A stretch of 64,000 bases of DNA from Azorinus chamasolen (GCA_963576725.1 OY755251.1:38013246-38077245), one strand, 5' to 3'; positions 42,534 to 53,701 are shown, numbered from the stretch's first letter. A program made the numbers and translations. Notes: generated by a model from the letters alone, not told the origin.

Positions 42534-43191
42534 TGTAGCCCCATAACTTTGAGGTTTTTTTACATTTTTTCATGAAACATGGGGAGTTGGTGCGCAAACT
42601 GCTCCTTCAATCTGAAAGTTATTCAGTTTATATTTGCTATACATAATAACCACGAATTGTAGATGTGCAAGATGCAATATTCATGTGTTTATCCCAGGGC
42701 ATTGCAGAATTATCTCCACTTGAACTTTAAGCATTTTTGTCATTTTGACATGAAGCAAGGGGAGATGGTGTAGCGAACTCCTCCTTCAGTTTTAAATTAT
42801 TGAATTTATATTCGGTATACATAATAACCATGAATGGTAGATGTTCAAGAAGCAATATTTATGTGTGAACCGCTGACCATTTGCAGAATTATCTCCCCCT
42901 GAGCTTTGAGTATTTTTTGTCATTTTGACATGAAACATGGAAAGTTGGTGTCGCAAACTCCTCCTTCAATTAGAAAGTTATTGAATTTATAATTGGTATA
43001 CATAATAACTACAAATAGTACATGTGCAAGACACAATTTTCCTGTGTTTAGTGGCAGGCATTACAGAATCTCCACTTTGAGTATTTTTGTCATTTGATCC
43101 TGTTACATGGGAAGTTTGTGTCATAAACTTGGATTTGCAATCAAGGCTGCTGTGCCGGGGGTATTCATCACCTTTAGTGATAGTTCTAGTT
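42534..43191 (+). mobile_element. 5'-truncated HINE-like element related to A
   Basis: About four units (TTGACATGAAACATGG, ACTCCTCCTTCA) followed by the same 3' end as element A (TCACCTTTAGTGATAGTTCT). The 5' hairpin is missing; it abuts the palindromic MITE at 42341-42533. Confidence 0.65.
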
Positions 43192-43320
43192 CCTTATATG
43201 AATATTCATTGAGAAAGGGTTAACACAGATTAATGCCCATGCAGTGATAATCAGCTATGGTCAATTACTAATTGGTTTTAATTTCATGATTTTCTCACTA
43301 ATGCAGATTGACATATCACC

Positions 43321-43571
43321 TTAACCCTTTCCCTAGTATAAACGTGTTTTCACGCATTAGCAAACAGAGTAGACCCAGATCAGACAGCTCCTATAGGAGC
43401 CGTCTGACCAGGGTCTGCTCTGTTTGCTAAATGGAATGTGATAGATCTGTTTCTTTAGTTTCTTAAATGGCTACAATGTTCCTCTTTCTGTTTTTCACTA
43501 TAACTATTTTGGCCATGAATATTCAGTAGGTATTGAAGTTTGGAATAAACATAGAACAGGGAAAGGGTTAA
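43321..43571. mobile_element. TTAA MITE family 1, best-preserved copy (251 bp)
   Basis: TTAACCCTTTCCCTAG to CAGGGAAAGGGTTAA. The core 43360-43427 is a 68-bp palindrome with four mismatches per 34-bp arm (GCAAACAGAG... around CTCCTATAGGAG). Confidence 0.85.
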
Positions 43572-43627
43572 ACATGCTCAACAAATAATTGTAGGAAATT
43601 AATAGCTTAAGCCAGAGGAATATTCAA

Positions 43628-43800
43628 TACAGTAAAACCTCTCTATAACAGCCACTAAATTACATCAAGTATTTTGTGTTAAAGGCAGGTGGCTGCTTAA
43701 AGCAAGGTGAAAGTATAACAACGCTCCTATAGGAGCGTTGTTTTATGTTCACCTTGCTTTATGCAACCATCTGCCCTAAATACCAACTAATTAAGATTGT
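43628..43800. mobile_element. MITE family C
   Basis: TACAGTAAAACCTCTCTATA left end, core AACGCTCCTATAGGAGCGTT. Right terminus unclear. Confidence 0.55.
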
Positions 43801-43993
43801 TTTTCGCCATTGCACAATTGTATAGTACCATAAGGGCTCCTACAAAAGCCTCGTGGAAATATTGAGTTATCTCCCTTCTTATACCCTTCAAATAAATATC
43901 GATATCTCACTGTAATGTACAAATATCCTCTATATATTGAAAGTGTCCATTAGGTAAAGGCTTAATTTATAATAAAACACGTTTTCCATTAGT

Positions 43994-44232
43994 TTAACCC
44001 TTTCCTCCATGAATATTCATGTAAGAAATAATGATGTCATGAATATTTATTAGATTAATTTGTTATAATAGCACATGGACATAAGAATTTTTAGCCATGA
44101 CAGAAACTAGAATCATATCTATATCATATCATAAGCAAACAGAGCAGACCCTGATCAGATGGTTCCTATAGGATCTGGGTCTACTCTGTTTGCAAAGGCG
44201 TAGAAAGGCGTATTTATGAAGTAAAGTGTTAA
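43994..44232. mobile_element. TTAA MITE family 1
   Basis: TTAACCCTTTCCTCC to GAAGTAAAGTGTTAA. Shares its right TTAA with the next copy (44229 to about 44446), which is truncated. Confidence 0.72.
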
Positions 44233-44462
44233 CCCTTTCCCTGTTCTGTGTTTATTCCAAATTTTAATACCTATTGAATATTCATGGGAAATTAGTTACA
44301 ATGAAATATGGAAGGTGGAACATTTTAGCCATTTTAGAAAGTAAAGAAGCATATCTTTCAAATTCCAATAGCATACAAAGCAGACCCTGATAAGAACGGC
44401 TCTTATAGGAGAAAAGCATATTTATGGAGGGTATGCAAAGGGTCAATGCTAAACATTGAGAG

Positions 44463-44745
44463 TGAGTGAGTTGGGTTTTACGTCCGACCAACAGTATTTC
44501 AGTTATTTGCAGACGGCACCCGCATGAGACAAGTTATAGTGCTGCCTCAATGGAATACTCCTGCCACAGGTACATGGCAAGGGCACCCCACCCAGTCACA
44601 TTATCCTGACACCGGGCCGACCAGTCCTAGAACTACACCTTTATTGTCGAGCGTAGACAAGGGAGCTACTAGTACCAACTTTTAACGACTTTTGGTCTGT
44701 CGCGGCCGGGGATCGAACCCACGACCTTCCGTACCGCAGGCACAT
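44463..44745 (-). mobile_element. tRNA-derived SINE with 10-bp TSD
   Basis: Flanked by ACATTGAGAG at 44453-44462 and 44746-44755. The minus strand begins with a GC-rich head containing GGTCGTGGGTTCGATCCCCG (B box) and ends at GGACGTAAAACCCAACTCAC. This GTTTTACGTCC tail is common in molluscan SINEs as I recall them. Confidence 0.78.
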
Positions 44746-45104
44746 ACATTGAGAGAAAATTCTAAGTTGATAAGTCAATACTTTTGTAATTGATTCAGAG
44801 AGGAGATTGGGTCATTATTTAATTGATAATGTTTGCTCTTATACATTTAACCCTTTACCTCATAAATAATTGGTGACTATATGAATATTTATTAACTGCA
44901 TTTTTGTAATGGCCAATAGAGAAGGGAAGTTTTGGCCAATTCCGATAAATATTATTCCGTCAGCAAACAGAACAGAGACTGGTCACACAGCTCCTACAAG
45001 AGTCATCTGATCTGGGCTCACTCCGTTTGTAAAGATATATCTATGAGGTAGTCATCAAATTCAGTAGCCTTTATTTCATATATACAAAATCCATCTCATT
45101 AATG

Positions 45105-45353
45105 TTAACCCTTTCCTCTATGAATATTCATGTTCGAAAAAGTGACGTCATGGATATTAATTAGATTAACTGTTATATAATTGCACATGGACAAGAATTT
45201 TTGGCCAAGGCTGAAACTGTAGAATCAAATCTATATTACATTATAAGCAAACAGAGCAGACCCTGATCAGACGGCTCATACAGCAGCCATCTGATCTGGG
45301 TCTTCTCTGTTTGCAAAGGTGTAGAAATGCATATTTATGGAGTAAAAGGTTAA
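45105..45353. mobile_element. TTAA MITE family 1, intact
   Basis: TTAACCCTTTCCTCT to GGAGTAAAAGGTTAA, core GACGGCTCATACAGCAGCC. Confidence 0.78.
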
Positions 45354-45862
45354 AGATGTCATTAATAGCTTGGCCCAGATTCACCTTGTATGATCAAAGA
45401 GTAGTGGATAATTTTTGTTACTGATATACACATCTGTTTCCGATTTGATCGTGAGAAGTTGCTACATAGTTTGTGTGATCAAGGAGTTATTCAAAATACA
45501 AACATCATGTTTGTTATTGCTTTGTCTATCATTGGCTTTATGAGGAATAAAAGAAGTAAAAAATGTCACTGTTTATTATTGAATCCATTCTTTTCATCAT
45601 CATTATCAAGGGATCAAATAAGATATTTTAGTAACTAATGAATCCTTCGTTGATTTCAGTGATATATCTGAATTAATCCATGGTAAAGGCAGATGTAGAA
45701 CATCTTGGAACTTAGGTTCTTTCCTTTCCACAAACATAGCAAACACAAGAAAGTTTGTCAAAAATTTCAGTTTGGATAAAAATTACATTACAGATTCTAA
45801 ATGGTTAACTGCACGAATGCTAACACAATTAACCAGTGAAATAACTTATTGACATCACTAAT
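45354..45862. other. Intergenic stretch, no recognised feature
   Basis: AT-rich, with no MITE ends and no convincing ORF. Confidence 0.5.
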
Positions 45863-46317
45863 TAACTCTTTACTCCATGAATATTCATGAAAGAAATGAT
45901 AACATCATGAATATTAATTAGATTGTTTTTTAAAATGGCATACGACAATAACTTTTTGCCAAACCATAAACTAGTATCAGATCTACCGGTATATAAGCAA
46001 ACAGAGCAGATCCTAATCAGACAGCTCTTATGGGAGCCGTCTGATCTGGGTCTATTCTGTTTGCAAATATATAGAAAAAGCTAAAACTGTCTATCTGATC
46101 TGGGACTGCTGTCTGCATATGGGATAATATAGGTCTGTTTCTGCCATGGCCAAATATTTTAGTGTTCATTTGCCATTATAAATTTTCCTCTAATTAATAT
46201 TCATGTTTCCATTATTTCTTACATGAATAATCATGGAGTAAAGGGTTAAACAGGGAATTTGGTCAAAACTTTTAATATGGATAAAAATTACATTACAAAT
46301 TCCAAACAGTTAGTCAT

Positions 46318-46555
46318 TTAACCCTTTCCTCCATAAATATTCCTTTCTACGCCTCTGTTAAAATAACCTATTGAAAGTTGAGAAACCATTGTGATAAATA
46401 GAGAATTTGCTCCTATAGGAGCAAATGCTCTATTTATCACAATGGTTTCAAATTACAAAATTCTAAAATATTCCTTTTCTCTAGTTAATGCTCCTTTTCG
46501 GTAGATTTATTCAAAGTGGTTGGATCTTAAAATGGCCTATGAGGGAATGGGTTAA
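46318..46555. mobile_element. TTAA MITE family 2, intact
   Basis: TTAACCCTTTCCTCC to GGGAATGGGTTAA. At 46382-46449 is a 68-base hairpin with one mismatch (GAAACCATTGTGATAAATAG...TATAGG...). Confidence 0.85.
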
Positions 46556-46607
46556 ATGTTACCACAATTAATTGGTTAGTAAAATAACTGATTATTGACC
46601 TCCCTGG

Positions 46608-46863
46608 TTAACCCTTTCCCTGTTCAATATTCATGTAAGAAATAATAAAATCATGAATATTTATTAGCAGAATTTTTAAAATGGTATACATGTATATACA
46701 CAGGACTTTTTGGTATTGGTAGAAACTGTACAATAATATCTATTATAATTTCATAAGCAAACAGTGCAGACCCTGATCAGATGGATCCTATAGGAGCCGT
46801 CTGATCTGGGTCTACTCTGTTTGCAAATGCTTGAAAAGGCATTTATATGAGGGAAAGGGTTAA
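46608..46863. mobile_element. TTAA MITE family 1, intact
   Basis: TTAACCCTTTCCCTG to GAGGGAAAGGGTTAA, core GATGGATCCTATAGGAGCCG. Confidence 0.82.
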
Positions 46864-47130
46864 GTCAATGATACAAGCACATGTAATGTCATACAGACCA
46901 AAACAAAGAAAAGTTAACACAGTTCAAATAACACAGTTCAAAGACAAATGTTCCATGACAGCAGCTGAAATACATTTTGTTGTATTAAAAAAATATTAAA
47001 TGCAACCCTGTTTTACATAACAGGTACTAGCTTAATTCTTTCATCAAAATGGGTGATGAAAATAACATCTACAAACTGTATAAGTAAACATTCAATGATA
47101 TGGGATAACCCTGTCAAACAAAGCTGAACC

Positions 47131-47366
47131 AAAACCCTTTCCCTCATATAGACGGCTGCTCACACCTTTGTAAACAGAGTAGACCCTGATCAGACGACTC
47201 AAGCTCTGCTCTGTTTGCTTTTGAAACTGCAATACATCATGTATATCTGATTTTGCAGATTCTACCAATACACAACATACTGTGTATATATGCCATTATA
47301 AAAATTCAGCTAATGATATATTGATGTCATTATTTCTTACATGAATATCAAACATGGAAAAGGTTA
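47131..47366. mobile_element. TTAA MITE family 1
   Basis: AAAACCCTTTCCCTC to GGAAAAGGTTAA. Its right TTAA begins a truncated family 2 copy (47363-47458). Confidence 0.65.
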
Positions 47367-47458
47367 ACCCATTCCCGCATATTAACACCTTTTGATACCT
47401 CTGTAAAAGTCACTTTTTGAAACCATTGTGATAAATAGAGCATTTGCTCCATAGATGG

Positions 47459-47645
47459 TTTAACCCATTCCCTCAAAGGCTATTTTTTAGACCCAACCTC
47501 TTTGAATAAATCTACCAAAAAAGAGCATTTACTAAATAAAAGGAAAATTTTAGAATTGTGTAGTTTCAAAACCATTGTGATAAATAGAGCATTTGCTCCT
47601 ATGAAATGCTCTATTTATCACAATGGTTTTGCAAAATGACTTTTA
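47459..47645. mobile_element. TTAA MITE family 2, inverted, inserted in another family 2 copy
   Basis: TTTAACCCATTCCCTCAAAG, with palindrome AGAGCATTTGCTCCTATGAA then ATGCTC. Confidence 0.65.
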
Positions 47646-48150
47646 CAGTCTGGTATAGTCTCAACCATATTTATTTCATTTCCAGCTTCCACCATTTAGG
47701 TAAAAGCTGAAAACAAAGCAAGTGTGTTAGTGAAATAAACTACTAAATCTGATGAGAACTGACTTAACCCTTTGCCTCATGAATATTCATGTAATTACAG
47801 TACAAATATTTATAATGAGATTATGAAAAAAGGGATTTTTACAATGGCAGAAATCATAAAATTATATCGTCTAGGAGTTTCTGACCTGGGTCTACCATGT
47901 TTGCAAAATGCACATCTCAGGTAAAGGGTTCATTTCACGTATTTGCAAAAGAAGCGGACCCAGATGAGACAGCTCCTGTTGGAGACGTCTGATAAGGGTC
48001 TGCTCTGTTTGTTATGAAAATTTATAGATCTAATTATGCCATTTCCACAGCAGTGAAACTATCCCCTTTTCCATGTTCCATTTTATTGATTGTGTCCATA
48101 AATATTCATGAGGTAGAGAAATCCTGAAAGAATATTAAACAGGGAAAGGG

Positions 48151-48391
48151 TTAACCCATTACCTCAGAGGCTATTTTTAGATCCTACCTCTATGAATAAA
48201 TCTACCAAAAAGGAGCATTTACTAGAGAAAAGGAAAATAATAGAATTGTGTTGTTTTGAAACCACTGTGATAAATAGAGCATTTGTTCCTATGGAGCAAA
48301 TGCTCTATTTATCACAATGTTTTTTACAGAGGTGTCAAAAGGAGTCAATATGAGAGGTGTCAAAAGGAGTCAATATGAGGGAATGGGTTAC
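48151..48391. mobile_element. TTAA MITE family 2
   Basis: TTAACCCATTACCTC to GAGGGAATGGGTTA. An 18-bp duplication (GAGGTGTCAAAAGGAGTC) lies near the right end. About 100 bp past the WDR53 stop. Confidence 0.72.
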
Positions 48392-48492
48392 CGGTAATCA
48401 CTTCATGTCTTGTTACAGTAAGCCTATATGAATACTACCAATTTCAAACCAAATCAACTGTGAAGAGCACCACTAAGATAGCTTCCATCAAG

Positions 48493-49527
48493 TTAGAGCG
48501 GCACTGGCATAAGAGTGAGATCAGAACTCTGATCAGCTACAATAAGATAGCTAGTACCAGCTCTACAAAAGTATTTCATCCAGTTAATTTTTGATGAGTG
48601 CTGTATTTCAAATACACGACAGTTGTCTGTTATTTCAGCGTTTCTGTTGTGGATGGGAGAAGAGTGTCCATTTGAGACCAAAGCATGTCCCTCTTCTGAT
48701 GATTCATTCATTTTTGCCAAATCCCAAAGGACAACCATACTATCATTTCCTCCTGACAGTAACTTTGTGTTGTCCACGAAACTGATCTGCGATGCTCCCT
48801 GCGTGTGTGCATGCAGTGTGAAAATTTCCGAAATATTTTTTCTGCTTGAATCAAAAATAGATATAAATCCATTCTCAAGCCCACAGGCTAGATATTTACC
48901 ATTAGGTGACATGGCCAAATGATGGACAAAAGGTGGGTTGACCATATAAGCTCCCAGCTCTGAGGGTGCATCTTGCAACTCTTGCATGTTAAACTGGTTC
49001 ATGCACTTTGGACGAGAAAAATCCCAGTGGATAAGATTACAATCCATTCCACCAGAAAACACTTCCCAAGGTTTACGATTCCTAAAACACACAGTTGAGC
49101 AAATGTTTGTGTGCTTACGCCTCAGTGTCTTATAGAGTCTCTTTTCATCAAGGGAGACAATCTTTACTTCTCCAGAATCATCACAAGCTGCCAGAAATGA
49201 TTCCTTCTCATCTAGGACAATCTGATTTACCTCCTCTTCATTAAATTTGAAAATTTCCAAGGGCGTCTGTAGATTTCTAGTGTCCAGTACTTTCACGGCT
49301 GTCCCAAAGGAACAGTAGAGTGTATTTTCCTTTGATTTTGAAATAGTGACAGAAGTACAGTCATCTTGCTCTGCTTGTAATTTATGGATCAGTTCTCTGT
49401 CTTTGCCCCACAGGCAGAGTTCCCCTTCTTCTCCTCCTGACACTACTAAAGAGCCATCTTCCTTTGCATCCACACACAGGCAAGAGTTAGTGTGTCCACC
49501 ACTGTACTCATTTGATGATTCTGCCAT
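48493..49527 (-). CDS. WDR53: WD repeat-containing protein 53
   Basis: Single-exon coding region of 344 aa (human WDR53 is 358 aa). The frame is open upstream to a TTG, but ATG 49527 (TATCATGG) is the first ATG and sits 9 bases inside an exon whose acceptor (TTCATTGCAG) ends at 49537, so a 5' UTR intron is likely. WD40 blades run through the whole protein: GGHTNSCLCV...ELCLWG (about 10-42), CTSVTIS...VKVLDTR (53-86), NEEEVNQIV...DDSGEVKIVSL (95-128), HTNICSTVCF...LIHWDFSR (138-175), HHLAMSPNGKYLACGLENG (about 202-221), HTQGASQISF...GGNDSMVVLWDL (242-272), and a terminal INWMKYF...LIVADQSSDLTL. EEEVN, DDSG.VKI and the C-terminal VADQ are hallmarks of WDR53 among WD40 proteins. The human protein has been listed among DDB1-CUL4-associated WD40 proteins; a substrate-receptor role here is inference. 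Confidence 0.93.
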   Translation of the reverse strand: MAESSNEYSGGHTNSCLCVDAKEDGSLVVSGGEEGELCLWGKDRELIHKLQAEQDDCTSVTISKSKENTLYCSFGTAVKVLDTRNLQTPLEIFKFNEEEVNQIVLDEKESFLAACDDSGEVKIVSLDEKRLYKTLRRKHTNICSTVCFRNRKPWEVFSGGMDCNLIHWDFSRPKCMNQFNMQELQDAPSELGAYMVNPPFVHHLAMSPNGKYLACGLENGFISIFDSSRKNISEIFTLHAHTQGASQISFVDNTKLLSGGNDSMVVLWDLAKMNESSEEGHALVSNGHSSPIHNRNAEITDNCRVFEIQHSSKINWMKYFCRAGTSYLIVADQSSDLTLMPVPL

Positions 49528-49536
49528 GATAACAAT
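49528..49536 (-). other. WDR53 5' UTR piece and splice acceptor
   Basis: Minus-strand ATTGCAG precedes 49536, leaving nine untranslated bases before the ATG. The upstream non-coding exon was not located; it should lie at higher coordinates, possibly in the repeat-poor stretch near 51.85-52.3 kb. Confidence 0.5.
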
Positions 49537-50499
49537 CTGCAATGAAGAACATACAAATAAACCCGATATGTATATACATGCACATAACCTGGTAAGAAAC
49601 CTTTATGTGAGTGAACTCTTTTCCTGGTATCTTGAACATTTATAAGTTGAATCTTATAATGACATATGTACATGTACATAGTTTTTATTGCTGTTTTGGG
49701 GTTTTTTGGTAATAGTAGAAACTTCAGCAGTCTATTATAATTCCATTAGTAAACAAAGCAGACCCTGGTCAGACAGCTCCTATTCTGTTTACAAAGATGT
49801 GAAAAGGCATATATGTGAGGGGAAAGGTTAACTCTTTGGTTTATCCTGAAAAAAAATGTTTGGGTTAATTATCCTTAAATAAATCTATGTTTGCAGTGAC
49901 CCGACGGACCAATACAAATTAGACCCTACTCAATATTTTCTATTGACAGCTCATATAATTTTTTTTGTCTTTTTGTCTGATTTAGCTTCTTTTCTCTTTT
50001 TTGTGATCATTTTTAAATTTATGACAAATGTCTGAAAGTCAGAATTTGATACTGTTTTGTTCTTTCAGTGTTTCAAACAGAGTGTAATAAATGCCATTAT
50101 AAACCAGGTTTATTCACTTGCAGTGTAATGCTGAAAATAGGTTTAACAGTCTTTCCAAAAAGAAATCAACCTACCTACACACTTAAAAAATTGCAGTTTG
50201 CGTCATTGCAAACAAACACTTTTGTAATGATGGCCTTACCTGTTAGAGATGCCTTTGCAAATAGAGTAGGCCCAGATCAGACAGTTCCTAACAACTGCCT
50301 GATCAGAGTAAAAGACAACTGCCTGATCAGAGTATGTTTGTTTATGGCATTATATTATTACTCTTCTGTTTGAGTCGTGCTGGGCTATTTTAACCCTTTC
50401 CCTCATATAACCTTTGCCTGTTCTATGTTTATTCCAAATTTCAATACCTACTGAATATTCATGGGCAAATTAGTTATAATGGAAGTTGGAACATTGTAG

Positions 50500-51278
50500 G
50501 GATCACATAAAACCCGTGACATTTTCAAAATCAGTGACGCCGTGACGACAGATCGCCGTGACATACATCTAATATCCATGACACATTGCATTACCCGTGA
50601 TAATTTTGCTTCATTTTCCGTGACGACCCAGTTGACAGATGACCTAAAAGCTGTGACGCTCTTTTTTAAGACATGTCTATTTTTAGAACGATAGCAGTAA
50701 GCGAGTTCAGCTGAAGAACTCTAGTTTCGATTCAGCCTCTGTATAAATATAGAAATATTTTTTCTTCAACCTGAGATTAGACCGCGGAAGTCCGACTGTT
50801 CCTTGATTGACCCATCTATGTCTGTAGGCTCTCCAGTCCTGGCGTTTACTTCCCTCTCCTTTAAAAACCCAAACCTCTCCACCTTTTGGCCTAAATGGTA
50901 ATGCGGATACTGGATCCTGAGTGCGCAAAAGGTGAATGACCTGGTCTTTTGACATCGGCATAATTAATTTTACTTTAAAGTTATCTCCATTTTGTCATGC
51001 AACGTTAGCGACAAAATTCATTTGAGTGCCTGGGCAACCAATGTCATGTGACGTTACTGTTGCTTTATTGCCTACTTTACGTGACGTCGTAACAACGATA
51101 GAATAACGATATATTTTCTGTAACGCTTACCAAAGTACTTACCAAATAATCAGATTTTACCAATATTAAGTTATAAATCCCATGACGCATCTTACTGTAA
51201 AACCCGTGACATTGTCATGAAAGACTTGAGAAAATCTGTGATAGTTTCGTCATGACAGTCACGGGTTTTAATACATCT
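50500..51278 (-). mobile_element. 779-bp DNA element with 11-bp TSDs and imperfect TIRs (Mutator-like?)
   Basis: The 11-bp direct repeat GAACATTGTAG occurs at 50489-50499 and 51279-51289, inside one TTAA MITE that is otherwise continuous across it. The ends share an inverted TAAAACCCGTGAC, eight bases in from each end. CCGTGAC-type motifs recur internally (50530-50620, 51180-51265). A 9-11 bp TSD suggests Mutator-like, but no transposase is present. It carries an 84-codon ORF on the minus strand. Confidence 0.7.
50707..50961 (-). CDS. 84-aa ORF inside the 11-bp-TSD element
   Basis: Starts at a true ATG (MPMSKDQVIHLLRTQDP) and contains GGEVWVFKGEGSKRQDWRAY then RHRW and a Lys-rich KKKYF. The W-K/R-x-D-W...Y/R-H-RW...NQG pattern with basic C-terminal residues looks like a folded DNA-binding-type domain, not random translation. 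I cannot assign the family. It could be a captured host exon or the remnant of the element's own protein. Confidence 0.4.
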   Translation of the reverse strand: MPMSKDQVIHLLRTQDPVSALPFRPKGGEVWVFKGEGSKRQDWRAYRHRWVNQGTVGLPRSNLRLKKKYFYIYTEAESKLEFFS

Positions 51279-51837
51279 GAACATTGTAGCCATTTTAGAA
51301 AGTAAAGAAACAGATCTTTCAAATTCCATTAGCAAACAGAACATACCCTGATCAGACAGCTCCTATGGGAGCCTTGTGATCTGGGTCTACTCTGTTTACA
51401 AATGTATGAAAACATGTTTATATGAAGGAAAGGGATATATATCTTTGCATGCCTTTTACAAAGAGAGTAGACCCAGATCTGATGGCTCCTGTAGGAACCA
51501 TTTGATCAGTGTCTGCTCTGTTTGCTTATAAAATTGTATATATCCGACTCTACAATTTCTACCAAAAAAACCAACAACCAATACCAGAATACTTACGTTA
51601 TAAAAAAATCTTAATAATGTCATTATTTCTTACATGAGGAAGGGTTAAGCAGGCATACTCGTACATAGAGGAGGGAGGTCCAAAGTGCAAATTCTAAAAT
51701 ATATATATATACATGTGTATTGATCTGATTCTAGTTTCTGCAATCACCAAAAACAATGTACCTGTGTACATTATAAAAACTCTGCTAATAATCACCAATA
51801 ATGTCATTAGTTCTGAATATTTGACAAATCACTGCCA

Positions 51838-52342
51838 TTCTACTTCGTTCTAATTATCGAGCTACTTTCGGTTTTGACGATATCCGCTCAGACGGCAACC
51901 ATCGCAAAATTAGCATATCGTCAACGGTCTTAACAGCCCATCACTCAACTGTGCCATAGCATTCTATCCGGAAAATGCCAATCTTAAAAGATATATGTTG
52001 ATTGAAACTCAACTGAGGCCTCATCCCAACTAAGAAAACTATTACTTACTCGCAAAATGACGCGCAGTTCAAACGTATCATTGACACACAAATAATAAAA
52101 TTACTACTGTCCGAGATTGATCCTGTCCGAATTTATATACACTTAAACTAGAAATGTGGTATTCCAAATATTATCCTCAATATTATTCGATACAGTGTTT
52201 AATTCGATAAAAGTATAAAATAATCGACTGCTTTCGAAGGCTATCTATCGAATTAAAACTAATCCATAGCAAAAAGTCGTTAAAATGATACCTGAACCCT
52301 GGACCTGCTGCTTTTGACCGCACGCACGGAGCGAATGTCAAG
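51838..52342. other. Repeat-poor stretch between WDR53 and the plus-strand gene
   Basis: About 500 bp without MITE sequence and with more CpG than its surroundings, directly before the ATG at 52343. Candidate promoter region for that gene and possibly for the upstream WDR53 exon. No core motif located. Confidence 0.4.
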
Positions 52343-52448
52343 ATGTTGGGACTGGTCTGTCAGAGTTACTTCCCTTGGATGCAAGTAGCAACAGAACGAA
52401 ACGCGCGAAGAAATGTCAACAGAGTCATACGGCAAGATAATAATTATG
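52343..52448 (+). CDS. Possible first exon of the 57.3-kb gene (uORF or N-terminal exon)
   Basis: ATG at 52343 opens 35 codons (MLGLVCQSYFPWMQVATERN then a basic stretch) ending at a strong donor ATG|GTAAGT in phase 1. It lies in a repeat-poor stretch. Joined to the acceptor before 57235, the frame reads on for 22 more codons and stops at 57303-57305, overlapping the start of the MGN reading frame. It may therefore be a 58-aa upstream ORF on the same transcript. An alternative is that the ATG is untranslated; another ATG eight bases upstream is in a different frame. No family recognised. Confidence 0.35.
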
Positions 52449-52522
52449 GTAAGTTGATTAGTAAGGATGAATTATTCCTTTATTCTTCAATATCTTCCTC
52501 TACTATTCTTCGTCTTCACATC

Positions 52523-52640
52523 CTACTTCTGTATGCCTCCCTCTCCCAAAGACAAGACTGGGGCATAATTATGGCATTGTTCTTGTTCGTCCGTTCGTAA
52601 GTCCGACCCACAATTCTTGTTTCCAACTCCAGGTGCGGAT
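52523..52640 (+). repeat. HINE-like fragment and start of G-rich tract
   Basis: AAGACAAGACTGGGGCATAATTATGG...GTTCTTGTTCGTCCGTTCG...AATTCTTGTTTCC resembles the 5' GTC tract of the HINE families without a core. Confidence 0.4.
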
Positions 52641-52654
52641 CCAGGATTTCCGGG

Positions 52655-52730
52655 GAGGGGGGGGGGGGTTGTTGTTGTTGTTTGGTGTGGGGGGGGGGGG
52701 TTGTTGTTTTTTGTGGGGGGGGGGGTTAGA
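52655..52730 (+). repeat. G-rich low-complexity tract
   Basis: Long G runs separated by TTGTTGTTGTT. Possible quadruplex former and a likely place for length errors. Confidence 0.8.
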
Positions 52731-53701
52731 TTTTTAAAAGTTAGATAACATCTACGTAGTGTCTTTGTAATGCATGTTGAGAAAGAACTGTTAGGCAGTT
52801 GCATATATTATTGTTTGAACTTTCTTTTTACCAACTAGTAACAGTCACTGACTGCTTTTATCTTTTTCTAATTTTTCTCAAGCTTTAAACTAAAAGTCTT
52901 GGCTATTTAAAATTGACGTGCAACTGTCTAAGTCCCCATAAGGGGTTTGACAGAAATGAGAGATAGATACATGTAGATTGCAAAGTTTGCAAAATTAATT
53001 GTTTTATCGGGTTTTTTATAAGATCTAATAAAATGATAAAAATTACACTAGTCTCATCAATGAGCTGTAAGACAGCATGCTAGTTGTGTGATAGTTCATT
53101 AACCCTTTGTTCAACAATCCCACCTTTGCAAACTGAGTAGACCCAGATCAGACAACTCAAATAAGAGCTGTCTAATCAGCATCTGCTTAGCTTGCTTATA
53201 TGTTACAGATCTGATTATTTTCTGCCATGGTATTAATACCATCAAACTATCATTGTGTTTTCTTTATTTTTTGAATAATCCATTTTTCATGGATTTTTTA
53301 CGCGAAACAATAATTAACATATTACAAACAGGGAAGACCCATATCAGATGGCTCCTTTAAGGTCTGCTCTACAACATTTGAGTAATCATCCTAATAGGTG
53401 TCAACCTAGAATTGTGGGGAAAGTGGGAACAAAGTGAAATTCTCAGATATATTCACAAGTTTGACACACAGGAATTTAATTCACACCTTAAAAGGTGTGA
53501 ATCATATGAAACGGATCAAGTCATTATTTAGTTTGTTTTTGGACATGAAGGATGTTACATTTCAGTGAAATCTTTTTGGGTATACTCATACTAATGGAAA
53601 ATTCATATGAGGTAAAAAAAAATTGTTTTATCTAAAATAATAGAAATTATTCAATTCAATACTTCACTGTCAACATTTCCATTTGTCATTTTTTTATGTA
53701 T

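Larger units (their letters stand above)
50391..51437. mobile_element. Family 1 MITE split by the 779-bp element
   Basis: Left part 50391-50499 (TTAACCCTTTCCC...GAACATTGTAG), right part 51279-51437 (GAACATTGTAGCC...GAAGGAAAGG). Confidence 0.72.

Noticed and set aside
49527..49542. Upstream extension of WDR53 (MQIVI...)
   Set aside because: It would start at TTG, and a splice acceptor lies within it; the ATG at 49527 is the plausible start.
48591..49645. Plus-strand ORFs opposite WDR53
   Set aside because: Antisense shadows of the WD40 coding region without family similarity.
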